DNA from: Melitaea cinxia | Lineage: Eukaryota; Arthropoda; Insecta; Lepidoptera; Nymphalidae | Length of the DNA: 64,000 nt | Assembly: GCF_905220565.1 (NCBI RefSeq) | Contig: NC_059395.1 | Span: forward strand, 13,247,289 to 13,311,288 | Direction of reading: 5' to 3' | Shown here: positions 39,591 to 53,850 of the stretch, piece by piece | How positions within the stretch are numbered: position 1 is the stretch's first letter | Layout: every line of letters begins with the position of its first letter | Translations under genes and position numbers: made by a program | Notes under the pieces: model-generated | Seen by the model: only the letters and a program-made list of their open reading frames with translations | What the model was told of the DNA's origin: nothing | Databases searched by the model: none

Positions 39591-41075
39591 AGCAGTCCAA
39601 ACTTTCTCCCGAAGTCTTAGATTTGATGCGGTGGAGGCGCGAGTTGCCCGCTACTTCGCCAGAACAGAGAGCTATTTCCAAGAGGATACCGAAACTTGTA
39701 CGCCGAGACCTCCGTTGCTCAAATACGAGAGAGATTTCTACTCTGATTGAGCAGAATAGGGGGTCCAAAGTTTTCCAAAGACCATTGGGGAGAAGCCTTC
39801 TTGAGAAGCTCAAAACAGTGGATGGTTAGTGGATATATCGAGGTACTGAGGTGTATGTACGACGCGGCTACGATAACCTTTCATGTCCAGGACCAGAGAA
39901 TAAGACCCATTTTCCTCCGGCATGGGGCAAGACAGGTAATCTTTCTTCCCGTGGGGGTCGTAAAAAGCGACCGAGGGATAAACTTGGCTCAAATTCATCA
40001 GGGTCCTGGAGAAGGAAAACTTCATTTCAAACCCAGAATGGGGTCTCCGTCAAGCATTCATGGCATAGCTCTAAAATGCGAAAGACTCCTGCAGCCGAAC
40101 CAGAGCTTAGGCAACTCTGCGGTTTCCTGATGAGTGTCCTAGGCGACACAGTGTCTGTCTGACACTGTCTAAATCGTCTGCAATAGACGGACCAAGGCCA
40201 ATGATGATCACCGAAACTGTTTATCACTGCGCTGGAGGATGTGTTTAAGACCTTGGATTGGGAGGAAAGAGGCATCAACGTCAACGGCGAATATATCTCT
40301 CGCCTTCGTTTTACCGACGATATCGTCATCTTTACGGAGATATTGGATGAGTTAGGCTAAATGCTGGCCGACCTAAACGAGTCCTCCCGACATGTCGGCA
40401 TCTGTATGAACTTGGACAAAACGAAAATTATGTTTAACGACCAAGACATAACGAGACCGGTATCAGTAGATGGTACCCTTCTCGAAGTTGTTCAGGATTA
40501 TATTTACCTAGGCCATTCTATCCAACTAGGCCGCAACAACTTCGAGAAAGAGGCCGATATGAGTATTCGGTTGGGCTGGGCGGCGTTTGCCAGGCTTTGT
40601 CGAGTCTTCACTTCGAAGATTCGGCAATGCTGGAAGACAAAAGTCTTCGAGCAATGCGTCCTGCCTCTGTTAACATACGGAGCCGAGACGTGGACACTGA
40701 AGAAGGGACTGATCCACAAGTTTAAAGTCGCTCAACGTGCAATGGCTATGGTTTCACTCAATGATAGGATTAGAAATGAGACTATCCGCGAGAGAACGAA
40801 AGTAACCGACATAGCCCACAGAATTAGCAAGTTGAAGTGGCAGTGGGCTGATCATCAGTGTCGCAAGACCGATGGTCGTTGGAGCTGACGGGTCCTGGAA
40901 TGGAGACCGTGTCTTGGCAAACGCAGTGTGGGACGTCCTCCGGCCCGTTGGACCGACGATCTACGTAAGATTGCTGTTGTAAGCTTGATGAGGATTGCGG
41001 AAAACCGGGAAGTCTGGCGCGAACTTGGGGAGGCCTATGTGCAGCAGTGGACTGCAATAGGCTGAACTGACAAGT
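39590..41075 (+). mobile_element. RTE-type LINE, broken copy
   Basis: Fragments of an RTE reverse transcriptase. LRFTDDIVIFTEILDELG (about 40,300-40,360) corresponds to the catalytic FADD motif with the Ala changed to Thr. Then comes a 175-codon stretch (40,361-40,888) with MNLDKTKIMFNDQ, LLTYGAETWTLKKGLIHKFK and DRIRNETIRERTKVTDIAHR, a stop, and a tail ending ELGEAYVQQWTAIG at about 41,060. The upstream part 39,690-40,200 is frame-shifted. Dead copy, 3' end largely intact. Confidence 0.8.
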
Positions 41076-43658
41076 TTAATAATTTTAAAGGTTAAAAGAC
41101 GTTTCCATCCATATATCCAGTAAGTTAAAAGTAACTATAGGCAGGTTGTTACTTTGCTGTAGCGATGAACAAACATTTATAATACAAACAGTAGGAGCTC
41201 TTTAATCCCAGAGGTTACAAGATGTAATAGGTAGTCTAGTTTCTTCGTAACATTGAAGATTATAGCATTTGATCATATAATCTAATATTAGAATATTTAA
41301 TATATATATATAATTCTCGTCTCACGATGATATTTACAATACTCCTCCGAAACGGTCAGACCGATTTTTATGAAATTTTGTGTGCATATCGGGTAGGGCC
41401 GAGAATCGGCCAACATATATTATATATACATATAAGTTATAAGGGGGGAAGGGATTAAGGGGTTAACAACGTATATGGCAAAACAACGTTTGCAGGGTTA
41501 GCTAGTGCATATACAATAAGAGTTTACGGTTAACAGTACGGAGTTTCACATACTCGTAAGCATCCCAAGTTTTAAATAAACGTATGGACATGATATTAAT
41601 TAATCGAACTTAGACGAGTTCTCGAAGTTTTGCATTGTTTTATAAGCAGCAAGCAAGTTAATAATCGAAATCCATCGTTTAATTGAATGTCACGAACCTC
41701 CTAACTTTATTTTTGATCTTTAAGAACTATGAATTTGTTGGAGCGATAATCAAAGTTAATTAATATTTAAATTATTTATCGCTTCGATAAATTTAAAACA
41801 TAAAGTGAAGAATTCGAATCGCCCTTAACGAGGCTGTATACGAAAGTGTATAAAAGAAAATTTATTTTCTACAAGGTACGAACATCGTTTTTGTCAGCTT
41901 AGATTTATTGAATTTATTTTGATTCTTTATTCATCTGAGATTTTTATCTTATTTTATATAACTTATTAAGATTAAAAAAAATGCATGGTAGTCTAAACCT
42001 GACGACATATCACCAAGTAGCGGGTAAAAAAGTTGCAAAAAATGTCACGTGATTTATGACGACCCCTCAAATAGATTGTATAACGTTCATAAAAAAAGGT
42101 GTTATATTTTACACGCTGTTAAATACCAGATTTAAATGTTTGTAGAGGAAAATCATTAGTAATAAGTTCATCCGATATATGCAGATAATCCTCTTGACAT
42201 AATGATGTAATTATTTGTAGTGAATCTAACCAAACTAGGTATCTTTTTTACTACGATAATTAGGTATTTTGATACGATTTTGGAACATATTAATTAAATT
42301 TCTGACAATTTAAAAGGGTCGCTTGGCGTTCTGACCTATTCACGGTTGGCAGCTTTGATTCAAACAGGGTAGAAGCGTGCGAGGGTCCCTGGGCGTTAAA
42401 TTCCAATTATCATGTTTACTGCGCTGCGTTGCTCCCTCAAGTGGAGGGTCTGACGTAATCTTTGAGCCATTTTAGTCCTTAATTCTTACACAAACCGTTA
42501 AAAATTAATGTTTATTATAAGGCAAAATTTAATGAAAAAGGCGACTATGAAACATTTTATGTAATAAAAAAGCAGTTTGTCGATTTTGTGACTCATATGA
42601 AATCACTCGAATCTCGAGCGTTTATAAACATCAATATGAGTGGTTGCGCGCACGATTTCGAATATTCGCAATATTTTTACAACAGGTACCACTTATAAAT
42701 TAGGTTTAATCTGCGGATTCTCAAATAATCTTAAAACGTAGCGAATAAGTTTAATATTTATTTTTTTACCTCTTATTTCATTTATTTAATCTATGTCCAA
42801 CATTTCTATTTTCGGGAACAGCAGCAGGTAGGTACAATGTATTACGATTAATGTAAAGGCAAAAGACAAGTAAAGCCAAGTGAAAAGAAAATGTACTCGG
42901 ATTTGTTTTGTTTCAAAGTGTCTCCGCTCATGCAGTCACAAATGGCACATTCTTTCTGACCGACGCTGACGCTTTGTCCGTAACAAACGAAATCCTACCC
43001 TTTCTTCTTAACATTTTACGAGTTGAGTTATCGTCGGGTTTGTTCTCTACTTGTTTATGTTACAGTGAGATTCTTATATCACTTTGGGACCCCGGCATCA
43101 AGATTAAATAATCTATTCACGACTATTGTAAGATAAATTTGTCAGACATGAGTTTGAGTTCGTTCGACTTTTTTTTTCTTTGTATGATATTCATGGTTAT
43201 TGTGAAGTTTGGTTTTGTGCCTAAGTGAATTAGTTTTGTTTTAAATTGTGTCCGCACTATGCTAACTACACTGTATAGTCATGAGCTCTGCCAACGTAAG
43301 GTATTGTCTATATAGCTATTCTTTATTTAGTTAGTGTAAGCCTTTCATTACTTATATTTTTGTTTATGTACAAACCTAAGAAACATTTATTTAATTTGTG
43401 TATTAACTTTAGTCTGCTAAAAATTACAGTTGAATTCATAGAACTCATACTTAAACATAATGAAAATATACTTAGTATAAACGTAAACGGTACAAGTTTA
43501 TGTTTAGAATTCTCTACTTTTCATCATAAATTAGCAACTTGTGCATCGCGTGGGTGACTTTGAAACAAAGTAATAGCTGTTTAACCAGCGGCTGCCTATT
43601 CATCCTGTCTGTTATGACTCTTTAATTTAAACGAGACGAGCACGAATAAATAAATATT
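41076..43658. other. Intergenic sequence with one dispersed repeat
   Basis: 41,300-41,515 matches 63,306-63,515 (CAATACTCCTCCGAAACGG, ATGGCAAAACAACRTTTGC). The rest has no gene or repeat I recognise. A GC-richer patch (about 42,318-42,470) remains unexplained. Confidence 0.5.
41300..41515 (+). repeat. Dispersed repeat, family G
   Basis: Shares TACAATACTCCTCCGAAACG, TTTTTATGAAATTTT and TATATGGCAAAACAACGTTT with 63,306-63,515. It ends GGGTTAGCTAGTG. Non-coding and about 215 bp. Confidence 0.6.
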
Positions 43659-43970
43659 AATTGTGTTTGCTCACAAACGAAAAACAACCGACTTCAATTA
43701 CATACATCGACAAGTAATACAACATAAGTAGACGAAAAAAATTTACAAACGCACTAGTCGTCACTGCGATTTTCGACGGTTTCCCTCGATTTCTCTGGGA
43801 TTCCTTCATCAGATCCTGGTTTCCTTATCATGGTACCACACCGGGGATATCTCCTTTCCAATAAAAAAGAATTATCAAAATCGGTACATAAATGACGAAG
43901 TTATCCCCAAACATACATTAAAATATACACGGTCAAACTGAGTAACCTCCTCCTTTTTTAAAGTCGGTTG
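43659..43970 (-). mobile_element. Helentron-like non-autonomous element, copy 4
   Basis: AATTGTGTTTGCTCACAAAC at the left (palindrome with one change), CTCCTCC(T)n AAAGTCGGTTG at the right. 312 bp, internally deleted. It sits directly beside the SINE at 43,998. Confidence 0.65.
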
Positions 43971-43997
43971 ATAAATAAATATCTTATAACATATACA

Positions 43998-44246
43998 CAC
44001 GGTCGTCTGCTCCTACGGTAAGCAACTTAATGCTTGTGTTATAGGTAACAGCCGGCTGATATAGCTAATTTTTTTTTATATATACGTAGAAATATTACAT
44101 ACATATCTTTTTTCATGTATACATAGAAATATTAAATACACATCTAAATATATAAATACAAATATAACACCCAGCCTCAGGCGGGAATCGAACCCGCACC
44201 CCGCGGAGCAGAAAGCAGGGCCACTACTAACTGCGTCAACGAGCTC
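43998..44246 (-). mobile_element. tRNA-derived SINE, intact layout
   Basis: On the minus strand an A-box-like AGCTCGTTGACGCAGTTAGT is followed by a B-box GGGTTCGATTCCCGC, then a body ending in TAAGTTGCTTACCGTAGGAG. The same repeat is split at 29,878-30,442. Confidence 0.65.
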
Positions 44247-44430
44247 AAGTCAATAACTTAAATACTATTTACCTTATTTATTTACTTTTACACTTTTATA
44301 CACAAATACAAAATTGTGACAATACATTAAATTAGAACAAATGAAAGCAATCGCCAGACTTATCGCTAATACAACGCTAATATAGCGATCTATTTCAGAT
44401 AACCTTTGGGCAGAGGACTAGAAAAATAAA
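44247..44430 (-). mobile_element. LINE 3' tail fragment
   Basis: TTATCGCTAATACAACGCTA and CAGATAACCTTTGGGCAGAG resemble the 3,285 and 53,200 LINE-tail blocks (CCAGACAACCTTTGGGCA). Diverged; family inferred. Confidence 0.4.
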
Positions 44431-47170
44431 ATTATCCTTATCATTTATAAACGTGAATGGGGTAAAAGGGAAATAATATTAAAAAAAAAATGGTTAGTGA
44501 GCTATTTTGAATGAAAAAAAAGGTATTTAAGACGATAAATAAGCGTTCAAATAAGCTTGTTTACCTATTATTGTTAAAATTCAACAATATAAAGGACAGA
44601 AAATAAATTCCATATACGTTTACTGATTTCTTGTCTATTCAGGGCAATACCTAAAGACGTGAATGTTGAATAGTTATTGACTATTGTCATGGTAAGGACA
44701 AATTAGAGTATTCACTGAGAATCATATAATGATCTATGCAAAATCGTGTTATGTGTCCCGTCATACGACTATAAGAGTGGCTATCGTTGATAAAAATTAA
44801 CAAACTGGCCAACCTACATGCATTAATATTACGATTAAATGTATTTATACAAAATAAATAAAGACAGTATTAATTGTATTTAATAATAATTAAAAATATA
44901 TATTATTTATGATTACATAATATATGTATTTCTTTCTACATTTCTTTAAATAAGGAATTACTTGTACCAAAATTTTGTTAGAAGCGTCTTAAAAAAAGCT
45001 TGTGCTTAAGTGTGTTACCTCCCTGATAAAAAATCGCACCCTCCCGTCATCTTAAATTAATTATGATAGATGTGATCGTTATATTTTTTTGTAGATATAT
45101 ACAGGTTATATAAATCTAAGTTAGTGTCCAAGTTCCTGACTACCGAAATAATGGACATTTCAAATTACTATTTAAAGTTTCGAAGGAATTTATTTAAGAG
45201 TTAAACGTAAAACGGCGCCAGATACTAAAATTTAGACACTAGCTTTGTAATAAATTAGCAAAAGTCAGATCGCGTAAGTAACTACTAACAAGGTAATATG
45301 TTCGTTAACAAGCGGTCGCCTTTGCGGCCTGCCTAGCTTTGCGATACTTCGGTCACAAAGTGATAGAGCCACCTAAAACTTGAACTACTTGGATGATAAG
45401 TTCTCAGTTTAATCGGTCGAGCTGTTACAGTGTGAATATCGTTGAAACGAGATCTGTTATCAAGAGTCGATTTGTTAGTTTGATAGGTTGGATTGTTAGA
45501 TCCAGTTCAGTGGACCGAAAATTGTTATTGTTTCAAAATTAATATTAATACTATTGAAATTTTAAGATAATACTAGAAATGTTTCGTACAAAATTGTTTT
45601 AAGACATCAAATATTGAATTAATTTAAATTTGATTTAAGTGAAGAATCACGTCTCAATTAAATTGTGTTTGCTTAAAACTAAGAATAAGAGTTATGTAGT
45701 CAAATATTTCCAACAAATTATGTTCAATGCTTAATCAATATTCAGTTTTTTATAAGTATTACAATTATTATTTAATGTATATATATCAAAAGTTTGAGAT
45801 ATATAAATACCGCAGTAACAAAAGAAAATACTTTATCTTGTAAAAAGAAGCCTGAACTAAAAAATAAAATAAACAGGATGTTTGAAAAGATTATCCTTAT
45901 CCATTACCAATCCATGTCCATTATCTCTTTCATAATAATCGCAAAGATCGTCTTGCGATAGCCCTGATTAAGTTTAAGAGGCTCTTGTAACTTTTATTTT
46001 TACAATGTAAATGTAACAAAGATTTTTGTTTTCAGTCTAAACTAATTTATCATACATCTAATACTTAATACTGAATTAACTTTCAGTTAACTTAATTAAT
46101 AATAAACAACGAGGAAAAGTTTGACGACACTACTGAACTACTTTAGTATTTCTTACAACAAAAATAAATAATGTAAGGTATTAAAACTTATGAAAGTAAT
46201 TTTACTAATTCTTAAAACAGAATGTAGAATTTTTATATCTCAACCTGTCTACATACATACAAAAGACGATTGATAGTTTTAAAACAAAAGAAATAGGATG
46301 TAATATGGGTAAAATGTAGCGGTGCTTCCAATTTCATACCTTTCATAAAAATTCTATGGATGCAATATACGGTATCAATAGTGACGTAAATGTTTCCGGA
46401 ACATAAAGTAGCGCCCTAAAACGTCTATAAATTCTATTTACTATTTTTAAAATAATAGATTTATGCAAGTAATGAATTTAGACGAGAGGAAAATTTTATT
46501 TTTAGTGAATAAGCTGTATATTTATGCTATTTATAATTAATATTAAACATATAATTAAACGTAATTTAATTTTGAAGTTAATTCAAACTGAAAAACGATT
46601 ATAAAATCGTCGTTTTTGTCAATTTTTAATTACAATATTTTAATTAATTATTATAAAAACATTTAGTGATTTATATCAGCTTAAGGAATGAAACTTCGGT
46701 TTTAGGACCTAAGGACCTATTCTATTTAATTTATACTGGATCGAGTCTTGTGTATTTAAGCCCTAAAGGTGCAGTTAGTACACACTGTAGGTTATATAAC
46801 AGCACGTTTGAAGCCTCAATATATTTTCCAAGAATTCCTCTTAAGGCGGTACAGGTAAAATAATTAATTTCTTAATTATCTACACCAAATTTGAGGTAGA
46901 CGAATATTATGTTCCATGCATAACTTGCTAATGAAGACTATTAACCGTGTGACGTAGGTTCTCATATTATTAATTTAAATTTGTCGTTTTTATCTAAAAT
47001 TTAAACTGGTTAAAACACTTTTAAATCGTCATCCTACTAAGAATATTAATCACATCATTGTTATTTAAAAGCGATTACCGGCTTGGAATGACCATTATAT
47101 TGAAAAAAGAAATCATTTTTGCTGAAGGAATTTTAGTACTTTTTCGAGATTGTAAAATTACATACTTATA
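44431..47170. other. AT-rich intergenic sequence
   Basis: Nothing assigned apart from a weak exon-like stretch at 46,680-46,854. 45,300-45,370 is a little GC-richer (GCGGTCGCCTTTGCGGCCTG) without explanation. Confidence 0.5.
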
Positions 47171-47174
47171 TATA

Positions 47175-47450
47175 GATTATTTAAAACTAGCTGTGCCCGC
47201 GACTTCGTCCGTGTGGAATTTGACGAAATAGTTATTGTTCAGTTCACAGAGTTATAAATAAAATAAAAATCTAAAATAAAACTAGTCTTAGTTACTCCTT
47301 ATTAAATCAGCTACCTGCCAGTGAAAGTCCCATTAAAATCTGTGAAGCTGTTTCAGAGATTATCCGGAACAAACAGACAGATAGATGGACAAAAATTATA
47401 AAAAAAATGTTATTTTGGTATATGTACCGTGTATACATACATAATTATGC
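47175..47450 (-). repeat. Dispersed repeat with CTAGCTGTGCCCGCGACTTC start
   Basis: The left edge is the reverse complement of the GAAGCCGCGGGCACAGCTAG end at about 61,735. It includes CAGAGATTATCCGGAACAAA and ACAGACAGATAGATGGAC, like 20,990-21,170. Class unknown. Confidence 0.5.
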
Positions 47451-50400
47451 ATTTAGTAAAAAGCGGTTATCTTAATATTACAAACAGACATTTCAATTTT
47501 ATTTTTTTGTATAGATTGTACAGATGAGAGTTGACAGTTTGAGATTGAGATTTAACAATTCTAAAATTTTTAAATATTCTTCTCACCTGTTTAACTGATT
47601 ATAAAATTAATTATTCAGACCGGCTCGAATTTGGTGCCTCTTACAATGGACCTTGTACTGGTGGTACGTCTGAGCTAACATCTCATAAACGTCGTAGTTT
47701 ACTATGTATAGAAATTGTTCTAGATCAAGGCCAATATTTAAACAAGTTCTAATCAACTAATGTTTATTCAACCTTTCATAGAATACTGGTTTCATTATGA
47801 GACGTGAACACATAAGGCGAATGTTCAAATAAACATGTTCATAAATTTCAAAAATATATGTTAGTATAATAATAAAGTAGAATGTTTTGGAACAACCTTA
47901 CATAACATTATTAATTTAATGAACAGTGTAATAAACTTACGGTTTTCCTACTTTCAATAAACCAAGTTCTATTAAAATCACGCTTAATGATGTAGCTTAA
48001 GATGGAGTCCGCTTATCTCGAAGTTATTAATTTAATCTTTCTTTAAAGATACTCAAATTAAACGAGGCTGGAAAATGAAAGCCAGGTAGGTCGAAAGTTT
48101 TGTAGCGTGTACGAAAAGAATAACCGAAACGCTTTGTGGGCTTTTTAACGTCATTAAAATCAGACAAAGTTTATGATAAAGTTTTGTTAGACTAATGTAC
48201 ATTCGGGTCAATTATCCTGCTGTGGAAAGCTACGAAGGCCAAGATGTCATTGATGTTTTATAGAGCTATTTCATATAACAAGTATTCCATATACGATCAA
48301 ACCTTAGCTTGCTGTAATGAATGATTTTCAATGTGAAATACAATCATTTTTAATGGTAATAACAAGCTATCTTACTTTTGAGTTATAGAAGATAAATCAG
48401 AGAAAGTGAAATAGGAGTCAGTATAAATAAATTTTTAAATAGCATCATCTACCTACCATGTATTAGTATTCTACGTAGGAAACTGTGTAGTTTATTACTT
48501 TTGTAATTTATTTTCCCTATAAAAGCGACGACACTCAAACGTTATTAATGAAATTCAAATGGTTTGCTTAGTTTTAAATTAACTCCAAGAGATAGGACAA
48601 TTCTGTTGCGTTTCGTTAAGGAATTTCCTTAACAGCTTTCTGTCTTCGTCATTAAGCTTTTAACCCATTTTATATTAAATATTATATTAAACAAAAACTG
48701 GAGGCTAGAGAGATCTAAGTGAGTGACAAGAAAGTCGAAATTATCTGCGGAATGTTTCTAAGATGTTCTACCTACTTAAATCTTAGTTTCCTTTTTAATT
48801 TCCTCTATGTTACACATTTTTACAGACCAGGTTGTCTTTGGGAGCGCACACTCATTTTTATTTATGTATATAAAAAAATCGACTTTGTAGATTGATGCTT
48901 AAACTTTTTCGTGTTTATTAGTTATACCTACCTACTTAATTCATGTATGATTCCAAATCGCCGAGTTAAACAATCATTTAAAAAAAGAGCAATAATGTAT
49001 ACCCAATATGTAAAAAAGCGTTAAATTTTGGATTGTCGCTAAAACTTCGTAATGAAATTCCCAAAAATAAGCAGACGTTGGTCGTATTTTAGCTAACGTA
49101 ATTTTGTTAACGCCGAGACACTGTTTTAGTTTTAATGCGATTTCCGTGATAATGTTATTCTTAAATTATTTCGTGAAAATACTTTACTTTAACGAACAAT
49201 ATTATATTATAATATTCGTATAGTAGATGACAAGTTAAATTTAACGCTTTGCAGCGCGAAATAATTATTGCATTGTTAAAATCCACTAGCCGAGGTAAGT
49301 ATCGAATTATACGTTTAATTTACTCGTATCAGTTGTTCACAAATCAGATTTTAACAAATAAAATGACATTTATCAAACATTATTAAATTAATAGGCAATT
49401 AAAATGTTGTCCAAATAAATTGTTTTATGTTGTCGTATGTATATCGTATCAAAGGATTTTTCCAAAAAAACGCCTTCTTAAAGTGCGAAGTCTATAAAGA
49501 CAGAATCTTTGTGAACGATTGACATCTGTTTAAATTTTTATTTTTTTAACGTTGTGCACCCATTATCATTTTATTTTTCCATTTGTATCTTTTGCGGTCG
49601 AAACACTTGAAGTAGCCGAGCTAAAAAATCCAAAATATGACTTCACAGCTTATCTCTTGATTGGTTTCAGGGGTCATTCATTTTTGTCTAAAAAAATAGG
49701 AATTAGGATACATCGGCAAAATGCTGCCAGTATATTTGCCAACATTCCAAACGAACATAACGTATCACTTCTTTGACATTTCTTTATCTCTAAATAATTG
49801 TTTTTCTTAGAAATATAATAACATATATTTTCCCTTTTTATATTACTCATAATTCTGTATTGGATCTAGTTCTGATTTACGCAGTAATTATATTATATAA
49901 TTTAGTCAGATTGATTGATTGTTAACGGGCTATTTTCTGCAACTCGACGTCTCCGTGCGCCTATTTTACGTGACAAATTTAGTTAGATAAAAAAGTATAT
50001 TTTGAAATACAAAGTTATCTGTAATTATCTTCTATTTGTAAATACATTTTTTTCTTTTCTTTTTGACGACAAAGTTGACATGTTTAATCAGAAAGGTTAT
50101 AGTCTAATACGAACTATTGTATTATTCGATATGTTATTAAATTGTTCGTCAAACTTTACATTGTTCAGAAATATTACTTTTCTAGAAAATAACGTTAAAA
50201 AGCAAATAAAAGGTGTAATTTTCTTCAAATTCAATACACTGTCGAGCTTAATTACATACAAGTTGATTATCGATTTGACCTAAATCTATATTTAGGATTT
50301 TAGAATAAGCAGCTCTATTGTAGTTTTGTAGAATCAAAATGAGTAGAATAATTTATAGAATGATTAGATGGCCCGTTGGACTTCGTAACAACTACATATA

Positions 50401-53080
50401 TTTGTGAAAAGACTTTCTGAACGCAATTATAAATATTTGACACCCAAGTGATAATTTTTTATTTCTAGATAAAACAAAAGACATCACTTAATGTTGTACA
50501 GCCAGGAGCATTTTGTATGATACAATATCGTTACTTATTATTTATATTTCTCACCATTTAAACCTTCCCTGAACTTTCAAAATATTTCAAGATTAAAGTC
50601 AGCCGAATCGGTCCAGCCAATCTTGAGTTAAATGAGACAAACGAACAGCAATTCATTTTTATATATAATAGAAGATAGATAACGCATGCTCACTGCCATT
50701 CAAAAGGCTAAAATTTTAATCAACACATATATTGTTTGTGGTATTACTTTTCTCATTTATATAACAATTGTTATTTCAATTGAAATATTACTATAAGTTA
50801 GAAGAAATAATTTTAAATAAGCTTTAATCAATACGCATGATATGTACACGTGGGAATAAATCAAAATACATCGTCATTTTACAAATTAAAATTAAATAAG
50901 TTTTAATTAATGTATCATAGTTAAAAATGAAGCTACCGAAAGCTTCGACAATGTAGATATTGTAGAGGAGAATCGACAAAAAACTTCTCAGTTAGTCTCT
51001 TAAAACAACTTTGTTTTTTTACGTAGGTACAGGATCTTTTTAAAATATGCAATATTCATATAAAAATTTAAAATAATAATAACTGACAACATGCTGCATG
51101 TTCGTTACTTTAAAATAACTCTTATTAAATCTACTCTTTGGAAGACAATAAAAAATAAATTACATGCTTTTTATCGATTAACGTTATACGCTGTTTAATA
51201 TCAAGCTATGACGCATAAAGCAGTGACAAACAATTTGTGAGAAATCGAGAATTCATAGGCAAACACTTTCATATTACCTACACCCCTCATATGAGTGAAA
51301 ATTCAATTAAAAACCCAGCCGCGTCGCACAAATTCTTAACGCAATCCAGTGACTACGCTGAGCCAGCAATGTGTAGAATTCTCGTCACGTTTCGTTTTGA
51401 TTAGGAGTTATAGCTGTATTACCATAAGTCCGTAATGCATGTACATACTTAGTAATGCTTCGTACACCTTAACATTCAGTAATATTATACTTTATAACTT
51501 TCTTTCTGCAAAAACATCAGCCATCTAAATTTAGTATACATACGAGTAACAAATAATATTTTTATATTTTTAAAAAATAATAAGCTTTGGCTTGTCAAAA
51601 GTTTTACTTCAGTCGTATGGTCTAAAGCACACTCATTTTTTTTATTCGTCTTCTATATCACATAAACACTACGCTTAATGAATTGACAAAATTAGAGTAA
51701 ATAATATTTTAAATTGTATTTACACGATCAATGCTACCCAAGTTTTGGAAGGATTATGCGATATCTCGGTCTTCATTAGACGCCCGCAGCTTAAATTTTC
51801 TGATATTGGAGGATACAATATTCGTAATCGGATTACAGTCGTAAGTGGAATACACAGATAACCTAACATAACTCCATTTTCAAGTTTTGATGAAGCCAGT
51901 TTTATATTACTTTGGAAAGTATCTCTTGTAAATTGTAGCTTTTTTTACAAAGCTAATCGATCGGAATTAATGATACCCATATTTTTATGAATAATATGAT
52001 CTTTTCTAATGCTACTATACATGTCTATATAATTAAACCCATAAACTTGTTTGACCATCCTGCGATGTTAGAACTTATTAACTTAGGTTTCATTAAAAAT
52101 ATTATAAATTTTGATGGTTCGCTTATTAAGAAATTACTAGGTGAATTTAATGCTACGATTTTCATGACTAATACAGATCTATCTCGATACTGTCGAAATA
52201 AAATCGAAGCGGGCACAATCCTGTTAAATAATAAAATAAATATTATGAAATAGATACGTTTATACTCAGAATAGCTAAGAATTCCAAATAAAATTCCATT
52301 GTAGCTACAACGTTTTTTACTGTTCATCTCCAAAACACAAAACAGCTGTTATCATTAATAGTAAATCTTTCTACCAGAATATCATTGTGAGAGCGAGTAA
52401 CCGAAAAGTGACGTAACACAAATTAAGAAGGCTAGATTATTTATTTAACAGCCCTACAACTTCGTTATTACCTGAGGTGCCGAATTTCTGTTTATCATTC
52501 GAAAAGTTGGCTTCCCGATTGAATGAGAGTGGAAACTTTTATATGAATAAAAGTTTTAGCTCTGATTGTATTCCCTTCAAAGTATTTCTAAGTAGCAAAA
52601 CTTTTGTATTCTTACGCCTGTAACGATATCTAATAAAACAGGCGTGAAATATTATACAGCTGCCTGAAACCAATCGCAACTTAGTTATTAAGTGTGTTTG
52701 TTCATCGATAAAATATTCTCCGAATATTTTATTTATGCCCTGGGACGTTAGAGTATATTTAAGTAATTAGCTTTGCACGTACGCACGTGTTATATTGGTA
52801 TATGATTAGTTTCTGCACTTTTGATATCTCTTTACAAGTACAAGATGTTTTTCGTTATTTCTTCTTTTTGTACTTTATATTAATAGATAAATTGTGACCG
52901 TAGCTTGCTTAAATATCCTGGGGCTTTAAACATTTCAGAATTATGGGGAACTTGTGTTTCTTAGGATAGCGGGCGTCCTATGACAATTTTTTCATTACAC
53001 TTATCTAAGGTTTCCAGTGTTTAATGTCACGATAACTCCATACCGGAATGAAAAAAATTGTCGAAATCCTTTTCGTAACA
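47451..53080. other. AT-rich intergenic desert
   Basis: No supportable gene. A repeat fragment (50,370-50,685, with AGTCAGCCGAATCGGTCCAG near its end) and the 51,600-51,640 MITE piece are the only repeats seen. Small frames at 49,552, 50,002 and 51,987 are Leu/Ile/Phe/Asn-rich, as random AT-rich sequence gives. Confidence 0.55.
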
Positions 53081-53083
53081 ATA

Positions 53084-53175
53084 TAATTGTGTTTGTTTTT
53101 AAACAAATAAAAAACAAATTCAATTAAAAATACAGGCGAATTGAGAATTACTTCTTTTTAGTAGTCATTAAAAAT
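53084..53175 (-). mobile_element. Helentron-like element, extreme internal deletion
   Basis: TAATTGTGTTTGTTTTTAAAC and AATTCAATTAAAAATACAG with the ending GAATTGAGAATTACTTC keep only the two edges of the family; about 90 bp. Confidence 0.45.
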
Positions 53176-53199
53176 AAAATATGCCTAACATTTACATAC

Positions 53200-53850
53200 T
53201 AATAATAACAAAAATAAATACTCTTTATTGTACACCACAAAGAACATTACAAAAAAGTGATACATGCAAAGAAAGATGTACAAAGACGGTCTTATCGCTA
53301 AGAGCGATTTCTTCCAGACAACCTTTGGGCATAGGACAGAAAAAGAAAAGCGGTAGGGAAGTGTATAAATAGTTGATAAAGAATTGGCATATAGTTAACA
53401 AGCAATATGATATTAAAAGAAGTAAATATACAGACATATACACATGTACAAATAAATATATACATATATACTACATAAACAAAATACTATGTAATATTTT
53501 ATGAAGATGCTAATGATATTTATGAGGTATTTAGTGACAAAAAATGCGTCTTTAGATATTTTCTAAAACAAGGAAGAGATTGAGCTTTTCTTATAGAGAG
53601 AGGAAGAGAGTTCCAAAGTTGTACAGCTTTAACAGAAAAGGAGTTTGAATAAAAGGCTACTGCCTTATACTACTGTATGGGAAGGAGTTTTGAGTGTTAA
53701 GGTACATAGTAATGTATTAGAAATGTTATGTTAATACTGTAAATAAGCATACGTAAGGATATTAATAATGTGAGCCTATAATATAACAGGACGAAGTAGG
53801 GACCATAAATTTAATGAGGGGAGAAACGCTAGGCTTTTTTAGAGTTTCTT
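53200..53850 (-). mobile_element. CR1/Jockey-type LINE 3' region
   Basis: CAAAAATAAATACTCTTTAT at the left edge is the A-rich tail on the minus strand. TCTTATCGCTAAGAGCGATT matches 3,285-3,450, then AGAGAGGAAGAGAGTTCCAA etc. leads upstream into the element. No usable frame remains. Confidence 0.55.

Noticed and set aside
52025..52333. 102-codon minus frame with a complementary 88-codon plus frame
   Set aside because: Ile/Leu/Asn-rich on both strands, with no motif, start context or splice evidence.
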